64,000 nucleotides of DNA, from contig NZ_CP110535.1 of NCBI RefSeq assembly GCF_026104355.1, positions 3,348,001 to 3,412,000 on the forward strand. The letters run 5' to 3'. This DNA comes from Halomonas sp. BDJS001. GTDB lineage: Bacteria > Pseudomonadota > Gammaproteobacteria > Pseudomonadales > Halomonadaceae. Below are positions 54,230 through 63,189 of the stretch, piece by piece. The notes beneath the pieces were generated by a model. It was not told the DNA's origin. It worked only from the letters and a program-made list of their open reading frames with translations, and searched no databases. Every line of letters begins with the position of its first letter. Position 1 is the stretch's first letter. A program made the position numbers and the translations under genes.

Positions 54230-56371
54230 TTAGAAATCCAAACGATAACCCAGCGTTAAGGTGCGGCCTCGCCCGGCAAAGTAGCGCTCATCATTCACTA
54301 GAGCGCTTTGCGAGTAATACGTGACGTACTGCTCATCAAGCAGGTTGGATACCCCTACATTGACCTGACCAACGGGTAGTTGGTAACCCACGGCAGCATC
54401 CATCAACAGGTAGCCATCAAACTCACGATTGGCTTCATCGAAGGTTTCATCGAAGGCGTAGTTGGCCTGAACAAAGGTAGAGAGCTCATCTGACCAATTA
54501 GCTGACCAAGTGGCCGTCAGGCGATCCGGAGAGACATCCAACCCCGATAGTTTGGCATCTAAGTTACCGTCATCGTTGCTATCGTAGCGCCCTTCCATAC
54601 GTGAATAAGCCAAGCGACCAGAGTGTTGATCATTAAACTGATAATCGACCGCGGCCTCAAAACCTTTAATCTCTGTTTCTTGACGCTGCATATAAAAGAC
54701 ATCATCTACCTCTGTGAGACGGCTACCGAAGTCAGAAGAGGATTCGTAATAGCTAAGTTCGGCGGCTAAGCGCCCATTCTCAAAACGCACCCCAGTCTCG
54801 ATGTTGTCAGTAACAATGGGGCTCAGATTCTCAATGTTGTTGACTGATTGATTCGGCGTACTGATCCCCCTCAATGCACGCCCCACATCCGGAATAGAGA
54901 ATCCTTCTGAGTAGTTGGCAAACAGGCTCCAGTGGTCGACCGGCTTCCACACGGCACCAAGGTTATAAAGCGTTTCATTGAAACTGGGGTCGCCCCCCTC
55001 GACAGCAACGCCATTATTGGCCGCTACCGTCTGGTAACTGTTGATATCGAGCTTGGCATACTCATAGCGCGCGCCAGCGGAAAGCAGTAGCGAGTCTACC
55101 GGGCGCAGATCAACCTGTAGGAAGGGCGACAGGTCGGTATATTCGGTGGGCGGCACGTAAGTGCGGTCACTTTGGTAAAGGTACTGCTCGGTTTCATCAA
55201 ACAGGGTATCAAAACCAACGGTCATCTTCAGGCGCTCATTCCAAAGATCATCTTTGGTCAGCGAGACTTTGGTACCGAATTTGCTGGTGGCCGCCATGGT
55301 TTGGTCATAAAACGTACCCACGGGGGCAATCGCAGGATCTTGGAACGTCGCTGAATTCGTGGCTCCAAACAACGCCTCATAATCTTGATAAAACGCCTGC
55401 GCGCTCAGGTGCATACCGGCTAAGTCGTAGTGATCGTAACTTAGCCCAGTCGTCCACACTCGATTGTAGGGCGCATCACCTTCTGGTGTACCACGCTCTG
55501 ATGTCGTTACCACGCCATTCGCACGATCCCCCGTCACGCTGACGTAGTTGTTATGCCCCTCAATATTGTAATGGTTCAAGGTAAACTGCAGCCGCTGATT
55601 TTCATCGAACCAATAAGCGAGCTTGCCCAAAATATCGAATGAGCGGGCATCCATCAGGTCACCCTGGGTGTTGTCCACACCGACGGGGTCGCCATTGCCA
55701 TCCAGGAACAGGCCTTGATCCTCATAACTTGCCGAGAACAGGTAATCCACATCGCCGCTATTGCCACTGATGCCGTAGGTGGATTTATAACTGATCGTGT
55801 CGCTGTCCAGCTCACTGGTGGGCGTTGTTACCTGAGCTTCAATATACTGATTAAAAGACCCTGGCTCAGGGCGTTTAGTGATCAAGTTAATCACACCACC
55901 CGCCGCACCTACCCCATTGGTAGCATTGGCACCTTGAATCACTTCGATCTGCTCCACCATGGAGAAATCGATGACATGAGCTTCACGACCAGTGGGACGC
56001 AATGGATTAGATTGTGGAATGCCGTCAATCAGGATCAACGGCGTACGCCCACGCAACGTCTCACCGCTGCCGCTCATTTTCTGGCGGCTAGGTGAGTAGG
56101 AAGGCAACAGGTTGCTCAGAATTTGTGAAGAGTCGCTGGTAATTTGTCGCTGCTGATTAACCTCCTGCTCGTTGATGATGCGCACCGTTTGAGGCGAATC
56201 TTCTTTTGTTGCATTAGTCCGCGAGGCGGTCACCACGACTGTCTGATTTGAGTCACCTCGTCCACTCTGTGCATCGTTGGTTGCCGTTTCCTGAGCGTGT
56301 CCCTGTGTGGCTGCTATTAATCCCGCAAGCGTCACCGTAGGCCAAAATACCTGGCGTTTCTTAATGTACAT
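54230..56371 (-). CDS. TonB-dependent siderophore receptor
   Basis: A 713-residue outer-membrane receptor: signal peptide (about 1-28, ending QGHAQ), a TonB-box-like TVVVTASRTN, a plug domain with LILIDGIPQSNPL, VEQIEVIQGANATNGVGAAGGVINLITKRP, and a beta barrel ending in the aromatic residue F (TLTLGYRLDF). It imports a ferric siderophore using TonB energy. The ATG at 56371 begins the signal peptide and follows AGGGGGG; an upstream ATG at 56407 is less likely. A Fur-like box lies 64 bp upstream. Confidence 0.94.
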   Translation of the reverse strand: MYIKKRQVFWPTVTLAGLIAATQGHAQETATNDAQSGRGDSNQTVVVTASRTNATKEDSPQTVRIINEQEVNQQRQITSDSSQILSNLLPSYSPSRQKMSGSGETLRGRTPLILIDGIPQSNPLRPTGREAHVIDFSMVEQIEVIQGANATNGVGAAGGVINLITKRPEPGSFNQYIEAQVTTPTSELDSDTISYKSTYGISGNSGDVDYLFSASYEDQGLFLDGNGDPVGVDNTQGDLMDARSFDILGKLAYWFDENQRLQFTLNHYNIEGHNNYVSVTGDRANGVVTTSERGTPEGDAPYNRVWTTGLSYDHYDLAGMHLSAQAFYQDYEALFGATNSATFQDPAIAPVGTFYDQTMAATSKFGTKVSLTKDDLWNERLKMTVGFDTLFDETEQYLYQSDRTYVPPTEYTDLSPFLQVDLRPVDSLLLSAGARYEYAKLDINSYQTVAANNGVAVEGGDPSFNETLYNLGAVWKPVDHWSLFANYSEGFSIPDVGRALRGISTPNQSVNNIENLSPIVTDNIETGVRFENGRLAAELSYYESSSDFGSRLTEVDDVFYMQRQETEIKGFEAAVDYQFNDQHSGRLAYSRMEGRYDSNDDGNLDAKLSGLDVSPDRLTATWSANWSDELSTFVQANYAFDETFDEANREFDGYLLMDAAVGYQLPVGQVNVGVSNLLDEQYVTYYSQSALVNDERYFAGRGRTLTLGYRLDF

Positions 56372-56434
56372 CGAGTGTTCATCCCCCCTGCTTTTTAGTG
56401 AGTTCACCCCTGAAAACGTAATCTACATCTAAAT

Positions 56435-56447
56435 AATAATGATTATT
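56435..56447. promoter_or_regulatory. Fur-box-like dyad upstream of the receptor gene
   Basis: AATAATGATTATT is a 13-bp perfect dyad within a longer AT-rich partial palindrome, resembling the 6-1-6 core of a Fur site. It lies 64-76 bp before the receptor start, where Fur repression would be expected. Confidence 0.6.
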
Positions 56448-56592
56448 TTATGCATATTGTTCACAAAGGTCTACTTAGCGGTACGAACCGTTCAGGATAA
56501 CGGCACTATTTCTCCCCTCCCTTACCCCCTATTTCCTCTACAGCCGACGCTTAAAGCAGTGAGCAATTGTTTGCTGAGCAACGGCAAGTATT

Positions 56593-56611
56593 GAAAATGA
56601 GAATATTTTGG
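56593..56611. promoter_or_regulatory. Fur-box-like sequence upstream of the siderophore ATPase gene
   Basis: GAAAATGAGAATATTTT matches about 13 of 17 aligned positions of the Fur consensus and ends about 30 bp before the ATPase ATG. It gives the separated ATPase gene its own iron-regulated promoter. Confidence 0.5.
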
Positions 56612-56641
56612 CTTACGGTTCTGCCTGCTTAAACAACCCCA

Positions 56642-57487
56642 ATGAGCACATTCATGACACACCCTTCTCATCAACCACCTCGCTTGACGGGCGAAGCCCT
56701 ACACGCGGGCTATGACACTCGACGTGTGCTGGATGGTGTCGACATCGCGATTGAGGAAGGCAAGCTCACGGTGCTGTTAGGGCCGAACGGCAGTGGCAAG
56801 TCGACACTGCTGAAAACCCTTGCCCGCACGCTCACACCGAGTGACGGGCATGTGTATTTGGACGGCAAGGATATTCATCGCAGCAAGACGCGGGAGGTCG
56901 CCAAGCGCCTGGGGATTCTGCCCCAAGGCCCGGTGGCGCCCGAGGGGCTGAGCGTAAAGCAGTTAGTGGGCATGGGCCGCTTTCCGCACCAGGGGTTATG
57001 GCAGAAAAATGCTCAGCAGGATGCCGAGGCCATTCGTGAAGCCATGGCTTATACCCACGTGACGGAGTTTGCCGAGCGCAACGTTGATGCGCTTTCCGGC
57101 GGCCAGCGCCAGCGCTGCTGGATTGCCATGGTGCTGGCTCAGCAAACCGACCTGATCCTGCTTGACGAGCCCACAACATTTCTGGATCTGAAGGTACAGG
57201 TGGATTTGCTGGAGCTGCTTTCGCGCCTGGCCCATGAGAAAGGCCGCACCCTGCTGCTGGTGCTCCACGACCTGAACCTGGCCGCTGCCTACGCTGATCA
57301 TTTAGTGATGATGTGCGATGGCCGTATTGTCACCAGCGGCGCGCCAAGCGAAGTCTTTACCGCCACCAATCTCAAGCGCGTGTTCGACCTGGATGCCCAT
57401 GTCATCCAAGACCCCGAAAGCGGCAGCCCGATTTGTGTGCCGCGTAAACGGTATCAGACCGCCACTGCATCGGAGGTGTTTTTTTAG
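56642..57487 (+). CDS. Iron-siderophore ABC transporter ATPase (FecE/FepC family)
   Basis: A 281-residue ATPase: Walker A GPNGSGKST, Q-loop LGILPQGPVAPEGLSV, signature LSGGQRQRCWIAMVLAQQTD, Walker B LILLDEPTTFLDL and switch histidine in LVLHDLNLAA. It completes the importer encoded at 51176-54161, from which it is separated by the receptor gene. No ribosome site is obvious; an in-frame ATG lies four codons downstream. Confidence 0.94.
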   Translation: MSTFMTHPSHQPPRLTGEALHAGYDTRRVLDGVDIAIEEGKLTVLLGPNGSGKSTLLKTLARTLTPSDGHVYLDGKDIHRSKTREVAKRLGILPQGPVAPEGLSVKQLVGMGRFPHQGLWQKNAQQDAEAIREAMAYTHVTEFAERNVDALSGGQRQRCWIAMVLAQQTDLILLDEPTTFLDLKVQVDLLELLSRLAHEKGRTLLLVLHDLNLAAAYADHLVMMCDGRIVTSGAPSEVFTATNLKRVFDLDAHVIQDPESGSPICVPRKRYQTATASEVFF

Positions 57488-57611
57488 AAATGCTGTGCAA
57501 TGTAAGGCATATAACTGTTTCATCAGCGTCGTATAAAGTGGATATGCTAACCTAAATATTGAGAAGTTTTTTATTAAACACCTCACATACTAGTAGCAAT
57601 ATTATCTCTTA

Positions 57612-57638
57612 AGTGGTGTCCGACTTTATTGAACCACT
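57612..57638. repeat. Short inverted repeat in AT-rich gap (possible mobile-element end)
   Basis: Arms AGTGGT and ACCACT surround 15 bp in the non-coding gap 57488-57657. The sequence resembles ends of some insertion sequences, but no transposase or second copy is in the window, so this is only a pointer. Confidence 0.25.
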
Positions 57639-57657
57639 ACAGACATAAGCGATACGA

Positions 57658-57918
57658 TTACCAATCGACGTTACGCAATGAACCTGAAGAAAGCTGCTGC
57701 TCAGCTTCAAGTGCATTAGAGCAATTCGGCGTGTCTTTTAACTCGCCAGGATTATTTGAGCACTCCGTTAGTGTTGTCTTGCGCTCATCATCGTGAGATT
57801 TGAACCACTCTACATCATGAGTGGGAAGGGTTGTCTCGGCAGCGTCATCAAAACACCCTGTAAGTGTAAGGTCGGCTAGAGCAATGATTGCTAAATTTCG
57901 TGGGTGCAAGAATATCAT
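57658..57918 (-). CDS. EexN-like lipoprotein
   Basis: An 86-residue lipoprotein: signal peptide with lipobox LTLTGC (Cys22), then HDVEWFKSHDDERKTTLTECSNNPGELKDTPNCSNALEAEQQ, the EexN family pattern of a short helix and CxxNPGELxxTPNCxNA. EexN proteins are best known as entry-exclusion lipoproteins of conjugative elements, but many chromosomal copies occur without transfer genes. GGAG precedes the ATG at 57918. It sits in an AT-rich patch between the iron transporter and a hydrolase, which suggests acquired DNA. Confidence 0.8.
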   Translation of the reverse strand: MIFLHPRNLAIIALADLTLTGCFDDAAETTLPTHDVEWFKSHDDERKTTLTECSNNPGELKDTPNCSNALEAEQQLSSGSLRNVDW

Positions 57919-58129
57919 AGTGCACTCCACTTAAATTTTAACGTCATACACATAAGATTTCCTTTCTAAAAATTTTAAATTAAAAAACCTAATTAAGATT
58001 ACCAAGATAAGCTATATCAGTCAAAGAAGAATTTAACGCATCTTTTAGCATTCTTTAAGTACTCTACTCGACCTAGAACTACAATATTTGGTAGAGCCAA
58101 TTGATGCATCAGACCTCGTATGTTCTGGG

Positions 58130-59473
58130 CTAAGGGGCTTTCTCCAACAAATACTCAGCTACCGCTTGATAGGCTGGGAGTGAGGTGGGGTCGTTGGCGG
58201 CATTGCCTGCCACCGGGTGTGATGCAAAGCGCACTATTACCATCTCGGCAGTGGGGTCGATGTATATCGTTTGCCCATGCACGCCGCGAGCCGCGAATGC
58301 GCCATGGTCGTTATGCAGCGACCACCACATGCCACGGTAACTGCCGCCAGGTAAATAGCGGTAACCTGCAGCGGCAAACGCTTGCCTGTCACCTCCTTGA
58401 CGAATACGTTCTATCGCCGCAGCAGGAAACAGCCGTTCTCCGTCAATAACACCTTCACTCAGCACCAACTGCCCCACTCTGGCCATATCCCGCAGGCCTG
58501 CACTTAAACCACCACCAGCAAACGGTGTACCGATGGAGTCAACGGTAAAGTAGCCATCCTGCTCAGCGCCTATGCGTTGCCAAATTCGCGACGACAGTAA
58601 CGACGTCACCGACTCGCCCGTGGTGCGCGCAATTACCCAACCGAGCGCATCGGTATTGATTGTTTTGTAGCCAAACACCTGACCATGCTCACCTTCCGGC
58701 TGCACGGTGGCTAAATACTCATAGTACGTGCGTGGCCCAGAGTAGCCTTCTGGCTTAGGAAGTGGGCTTGCCGCTGCGTTGTACGCCCATATTTCCGCAC
58801 TGGGGTCGCTGTAATCTTCGCTATAGGCAAGGCCTGTAGTCATTTCTAACAGCTGCTGCACGGTGGCATTGCCAAAAGCGCTATTGGCCAGCTCTGGCAA
58901 TATATCGCCGACGAGCGCCTCTTCATCCAACGCTCCTTCCGCTACCAGTATTTCCCCCAACAGGCCGGTCATCGACTTAGTCACCGACATTGCCCCATGC
59001 TGGCCCGCCTCATCTAAACAGCCTGCATAGTACTCATACACCACTTGCCCCTGATGCAGAATCAGCAAGCCATCGGTGTAATTCTCGTTCAAGGATGCCT
59101 GCCATGACATGGGTTCACTGCCGTCAAGCGGGGTAAACATCACATCATTGATAGCGTCATCCAGCGCGTAGGTAAGCGGCGAAGGTGATCCCAACCCACG
59201 GCTTACCTGTTTAGTGGGCAGCAATTCGCGGAAGTGGCACACCGTCCAGCGCATTTTAGGAAAGCTAAAGTAATTGGAGTCAGGTTGGCCAATTACCCGT
59301 TCAGAAACAGGCGGAAATCCCTGCATCCAACCCAAACGGTTGGGGTCTGACTCCTCGGCGCTTAACATGCCACTGTCATGTGTATGCGCGACGGCGGAGG
59401 AAGCCCAACCAACTAGTATCGCGTGCAGCGCAAGCGGAAAAACACTGTTAAATCGACGGATTAAACGTGGCAT
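58130..59473 (-). CDS. Exported serine hydrolase (beta-lactamase-fold, 6-aminohexanoate-dimer-hydrolase-like)
   Basis: A 447-residue protein with a signal peptide (about 1-29, ending SSAVA). The catalytic SxxK motif is SVTK in GAMSVTKSMTG, the second motif is Tyr with Asn in FGYKTINTDALGW, and the third KTG-like box is HGQ in GVHGQTIYIDP. This is the class C-type fold used by esterases, NylB-like amidases and penicillin-binding proteins. It is probably periplasmic; substrate unknown. The gap 57931-58129 upstream of its stop contains only AT-rich sequence. Confidence 0.87.
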   Translation of the reverse strand: MPRLIRRFNSVFPLALHAILVGWASSAVAHTHDSGMLSAEESDPNRLGWMQGFPPVSERVIGQPDSNYFSFPKMRWTVCHFRELLPTKQVSRGLGSPSPLTYALDDAINDVMFTPLDGSEPMSWQASLNENYTDGLLILHQGQVVYEYYAGCLDEAGQHGAMSVTKSMTGLLGEILVAEGALDEEALVGDILPELANSAFGNATVQQLLEMTTGLAYSEDYSDPSAEIWAYNAAASPLPKPEGYSGPRTYYEYLATVQPEGEHGQVFGYKTINTDALGWVIARTTGESVTSLLSSRIWQRIGAEQDGYFTVDSIGTPFAGGGLSAGLRDMARVGQLVLSEGVIDGERLFPAAAIERIRQGGDRQAFAAAGYRYLPGGSYRGMWWSLHNDHGAFAARGVHGQTIYIDPTAEMVIVRFASHPVAGNAANDPTSLPAYQAVAEYLLEKAP

Positions 59474-59597
59474 AACTGACTCCTGAGTTAGCTGTTCTGC
59501 ATAGAAGAAGAGCAGTCAGCGTCCTCAGTATAGCTAGAAACACACGATACCGTACCTAGATATACCTCAAGCCCCTAAGACATAACCCAGATGCGCA

Positions 59598-59624
59598 AAC
59601 GCCCGACCTATATGACCGGGCGTT
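59598..59624 (-). terminator. Terminator hairpin after the second receptor gene
   Basis: An 8-bp stem AACGCCCG/CGGGCGTT with an 11-base loop, 17 bp after the receptor stop; only three T residues follow on the minus strand. Confidence 0.6.
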
Positions 59625-59641
59625 GTGGTTTGCACTGGGCC

Positions 59642-61723
59642 TTACCAACTATATTTCACGCTGCCAATCACACTGCGGGATTCACCGTAGTAGCACCAGT
59701 ATTCACAGCTGGCCACGTACTCTTTATCGGTGAGGTTGTTGACGTTGACCTGGGCCTGCCAGCCGTCAGCAAACTCATAGCCCACCATGGCATCAACCAG
59801 AGTGTAGCTATCCACGGCTGTGTTGTCGGCGACGCTGGTATCAACGGTGCTGCCCACATAACGCACCCCGCCACCTAGCGTCACGCCATTTAACGCGCCG
59901 CCGGTGAAGGCGTAATCCAACCAAGTTGAGGCCTGGTGGCGCGGGATTAACGGCGCACGCTCATCGTCTTCCAGGCGAGCATCGGTGTAGGTGTAGGCCG
60001 CGGTGACTTTTAACGCATCGGTAATATAACCAACACCTTCCAGCTCAAAGCCTTGAGAGGTACGCTTACCCTCTTGTACCTGGAAGCCTGCTGGAGAGGT
60101 CACTAGAGTATTGGTCTCTTCCAGATCAAAAACTGCCGCCGTTACATAGCCATCCCAGTCGAACGGCGCCAACTTAGCGCCTATTTCCCACTGACGACCT
60201 TCGCGGGGGTCATACAGGTCGCCCGCATCATCAACTCGACCCACTGGGTCAAATGACTCAGTGTAGCTAACGTAAGGATTAACGCCGTTTTCACCCAGGT
60301 ACATCGCGCCACCTGACCAAGACACTTGGTCATCATCTGAGCGCTGAGTGGTTCCTGCGGTTTGATTACGGTTATCCGTTTCCGCCTGGTCGTAGCGTAC
60401 GCCGCCCAGCAGTACCCAACGGTCATCGATACGCAGCTGGTTTTGAGCATACAGGCCGGTCTGCTCTTTATCGATTTCCCGAGTTAGCAGATCTTCTTCC
60501 GCAATCGGCGTGAAGTTACCGTAGGTTGGGTTAAAAATATCAATCGGCTCGCCGAACGCATAGTTATCCCCTTCCTGGCCGCGCAAGCTCAAGTTTTGGT
60601 AATCAACACCCAGCAGCAGCGTATTCTCAGTGCGATCACCGTACCAAGTACCCACCATGCGGTTATCAACCGTCCAGCTATCAATGGAACCATCGCGATA
60701 AACCAGTCCACGGGATGCGCGTCGATCATCTACCATGGAGAGTGCGTAGGTGCTGCGCAGCTCTAAGTCCAGTTCGCTATAGCGCAGATCTTGTTCAAAC
60801 GACCAGGTATCGTTAATAGCGTGGCGAAGCTCATAACCAAGTCCCCACTGAGTGCGTTTATCCTGGTCGTATCCAGGTTCGCTCAAGTTGGTCTGTGGGT
60901 CGATGCGGCCAAAGGGGGTGTTTTCCACAGTGCCATAGGGCAGCTTAAAGCCATTAACGGGAACGCCATCATCTTTTTGCACGCTGGCTAAAAAGGTAAC
61001 GGTAGTATCTTCACTAAGATCAACCGCCAGGCTCGGAGCAAAATAGTAGCGCTCGTTATCCGTGGCGTTTAAATCGCCGTCGCGCTCTTTGTATAATCCC
61101 ACCAAGCGATAGCGCACATCGTCTGACTCTCCCAGCGGCCCGCTGGTGTCGATGCCGACTTGGCGGTGGTTGCGGTTGCCAAGCTGTAAATTAACCTCCC
61201 CTTGAGGCGTCTCAGTCGGACGCTTACTGACTGCATTGATCAAGCCCCCAGGAGGTGCCTCACCGTATAGAATCGATGAAGGCCCTTTAAATACCTCGAT
61301 ACGCTCTAAACCATAAGGCTCGGGTAGCCACTGATAAAACCCTTCGCGGTAGATTCGCAGACCATCTTGGTAAGTCGATTGATCAAAACCGCGCACCTTG
61401 AGCCAATCAGTATTGTTATCGCTACCGTAATGGCCCGACAACACGCCCGCACGATAGCGGAACGTTTCATCTAGCTGTTGGACGTTACGGGCTTCCAGTT
61501 CTTCACGGTCAACGCTTGAGACCGGACGTGGCGTCTCTACTAGCGGGGTATCGACTTTTAGCGCCGTGGCTGTGACCACAACAGTATCATTGGAAGTGGA
61601 CTCTTCCTGAGCTAGTGCCGCCAAGGGAGCAACGCTAAGCATTCCACCAAGCGATATCGCCAATGAGCGACGAACCGCCGCGGTCAGCGGCGCGAAAGAA
61701 AACGACATGGACGTAGGAAGCAT
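59642..61723 (-). CDS. TonB-dependent siderophore receptor (FhuA/FoxA/FhuE-like)
   Basis: A 693-residue outer-membrane receptor: signal peptide (ending AALAQ), TonB-box-like DTVVVTATAL, plug with VQQLDETFRYRAGV, VKGPSS-type VFKGPSSILYGEAPPGGLINAVSKRP, and a barrel ending SVIGSVKYSW. The hallmark GEAPPGGLIN stretch is common in hydroxamate-siderophore receptors. Two start codons (61723, 61708) are possible and neither has a clear ribosome site. An AT-rich sequence at about 61769-61789 loosely resembles a Fur site. Confidence 0.93.
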   Translation of the reverse strand: MLPTSMSFSFAPLTAAVRRSLAISLGGMLSVAPLAALAQEESTSNDTVVVTATALKVDTPLVETPRPVSSVDREELEARNVQQLDETFRYRAGVLSGHYGSDNNTDWLKVRGFDQSTYQDGLRIYREGFYQWLPEPYGLERIEVFKGPSSILYGEAPPGGLINAVSKRPTETPQGEVNLQLGNRNHRQVGIDTSGPLGESDDVRYRLVGLYKERDGDLNATDNERYYFAPSLAVDLSEDTTVTFLASVQKDDGVPVNGFKLPYGTVENTPFGRIDPQTNLSEPGYDQDKRTQWGLGYELRHAINDTWSFEQDLRYSELDLELRSTYALSMVDDRRASRGLVYRDGSIDSWTVDNRMVGTWYGDRTENTLLLGVDYQNLSLRGQEGDNYAFGEPIDIFNPTYGNFTPIAEEDLLTREIDKEQTGLYAQNQLRIDDRWVLLGGVRYDQAETDNRNQTAGTTQRSDDDQVSWSGGAMYLGENGVNPYVSYTESFDPVGRVDDAGDLYDPREGRQWEIGAKLAPFDWDGYVTAAVFDLEETNTLVTSPAGFQVQEGKRTSQGFELEGVGYITDALKVTAAYTYTDARLEDDERAPLIPRHQASTWLDYAFTGGALNGVTLGGGVRYVGSTVDTSVADNTAVDSYTLVDAMVGYEFADGWQAQVNVNNLTDKEYVASCEYWCYYGESRSVIGSVKYSW

Positions 61724-61821
61724 GGGAAAGTCTCAGCAAGTATGAGGAGGAATATATTATTATAAAACGAATGATACCGATTTATATTCACACTCACAAT
61801 CACTCACTAGACGGCAACGCT

Positions 61822-62325
61822 TCATAGCAGCTGAAGCGTACTACTCGAGTGTTCAGCAAGGTCAAACTGCATAGCAACGCGATGACGTAGCCCTAGACGG
61901 TACTCATTTTGAAGTTGGCTAAGTAGCTCACAGCTGAGCTCCTGCTCGGTAAGCTTGCGAAACCCAAGTCTCAAATAGAATGGCGCATTCCATGGTATGT
62001 GTTCAAACGTCGTAAGCGTGACGCAAGAGTACTCGTGTTTTTCAGCCCAACTGATGGCACGGAGGACTAATTGTCGCCCTAGTCCTTTTTGTTGATGAAC
62101 AGGATGCACACTGACCTCTTGCAGAAACGCAGAGCCTGACTTGCGTAGCGCAATCGCAAAGCCGACGGGGCTCCCTGCTTTTGTTAACACTGTCCATAGC
62201 CGCTTCTCTACATAAGCAGCCTCCAACTGCTCAAGGGGAACGGTGCCGGTGCGCATCTCAGGCGGGAGTACATCACTGGGAAATATCTTAGCCGCTGATC
62301 TCTCAATGTCGGAAGGCGATAACCG
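61822..62325 (-). pseudogene. GNAT acetyltransferase lacking its own start
   Basis: The GNAT fold is complete from RLSPSDIERSAAKIF onwards: VGFAIALRKSGSAFLQEVSVHPVHQQKGLGRQLVLRAI (acetyl-CoA site Q-x-x-G-x-G/A), WNAPFYLRLGFRKL, ending LQLL. No start codon or ribosome site lies at the domain's beginning; the open frame upstream (to 62433) is the methyltransferase gene read in the wrong frame. A deletion seems to have joined the first few codons of this gene to the methyltransferase. It could still be made from an internal start but is best treated as 5'-truncated. Confidence 0.75.
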
Positions 62326-62929
62326 ACCCTGGAGCCAAACCAGCCACCCAAGCCAACACACTGCGCACCTGCTCCGGCGTAAGGTAAGGACTAACGCCCA
62401 TCCAACTAATGGCAACAGGCTGAGCACTGTCAAAACCCGACCTAGCTAGCATCTCAAGCCAACACTGCCGCGCCAGGTCAGCGACGACAAAGCGCATTCT
62501 GGCGGGTATCTTCAGTCCGGCCTGAACCGCCCGAGCCTGCTTGAGCTCCAGCATTGCTGGCTGATCCACCTCGTACAGACTAACTTGGGGTATGCTTGCA
62601 CCATGGCGCAGAGCGTAGGTATCCAAGCCGGCGCCGAGGCTCACTACCTGAGACACTCCCCTGGCGACAGCGGCATTCAGTACATTTTCTGCCAGCAGGC
62701 TGCGGGCAACGATCCCTGCACGCATAGAGCGAGCACTAGGGTCGTTATAAGCAAAGGGGTCATCGCTTACTGCTTTACCAAGCTCTGGCCCAAGCAGAGG
62801 TAAGCTCAAAGCGTCATCCACCACTTTCGGCTCGTCCAATAGCTGGTGTACCGCCCGGGCAATCGCCACACGATGGGCAGAGCCGTTTGGATTGGCGCTT
62901 AAATTCTGAGTCATCACTGAGTCTGGCAT
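62303..62929 (-). pseudogene. Class I SAM-dependent methyltransferase, 3'-truncated
   Basis: A methyltransferase of the TIGR00027/leucine-carboxyl-methyltransferase-like family (208 residues left). Motif I is VVSLGAGLDTYALR, then LYEVDQPAMLELKQ, and PVAISWMGVSPYLTPEQVRSVL. It ends PGSVIAFRH, where relatives continue for some 70-80 residues, because the gene is fused to a GNAT gene at about 62305-62325. The ATG at 62929 follows GGAG by 6 bases and is preferred over the upstream ATGs to 62953. A MerR-type promoter lies immediately upstream. Confidence 0.8.
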
Positions 62930-62959
62930 TGTTAGCTCCATCATTTTTAACAAGGCCCG

Positions 62960-62990
62960 ACTCTAGAGCCTCACGTAACGTGAGGGTCAA
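62960..62990 (-). promoter_or_regulatory. MerR-type promoter with 19-bp spacer and 17-bp dyad
   Basis: On the minus strand TTGACC (-35, 62985-62990) and TAGAGT (-10, 62960-62965) are separated by 19 bp that contain the perfect dyad CCTCACGT-A-ACGTGAGG (62969-62985). The long spacer filled by a dyad is the hallmark of promoters activated by MerR-family regulators. It points at the methyltransferase. No MerR gene is present in the window. The rest of the gap 62991-63189 contains nothing I recognise. Confidence 0.8.
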
Positions 62991-63189
62991 CACTCTAGGC
63001 TGATCAATTCAGGGCGATTAGAGACCCAAGCCCTAAGCCAGAAATTGGCATCACAGGTAATAGTGCTTTTAAAGAACCGAAATCACTTTATATGGCATCT
63101 GTACCAGCGGATACCGGACGCTTCTTGCCTCGATCACTTAAGAGACACGATCATGTTCGGCTTGAGATATTCGATTGACACTTAGATGA

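Noticed and set aside
57612..57638. Insertion-sequence terminal repeat
   Set aside because: Only a 6-bp inverted repeat is seen, with no transposase, no second copy and no target duplication; listed only as a weak repeat.
61769..61789. Fur box upstream of the second TonB-dependent receptor
   Set aside because: Only one half matches well and the spacing is off by one, so it is mentioned in the receptor entry but not annotated.
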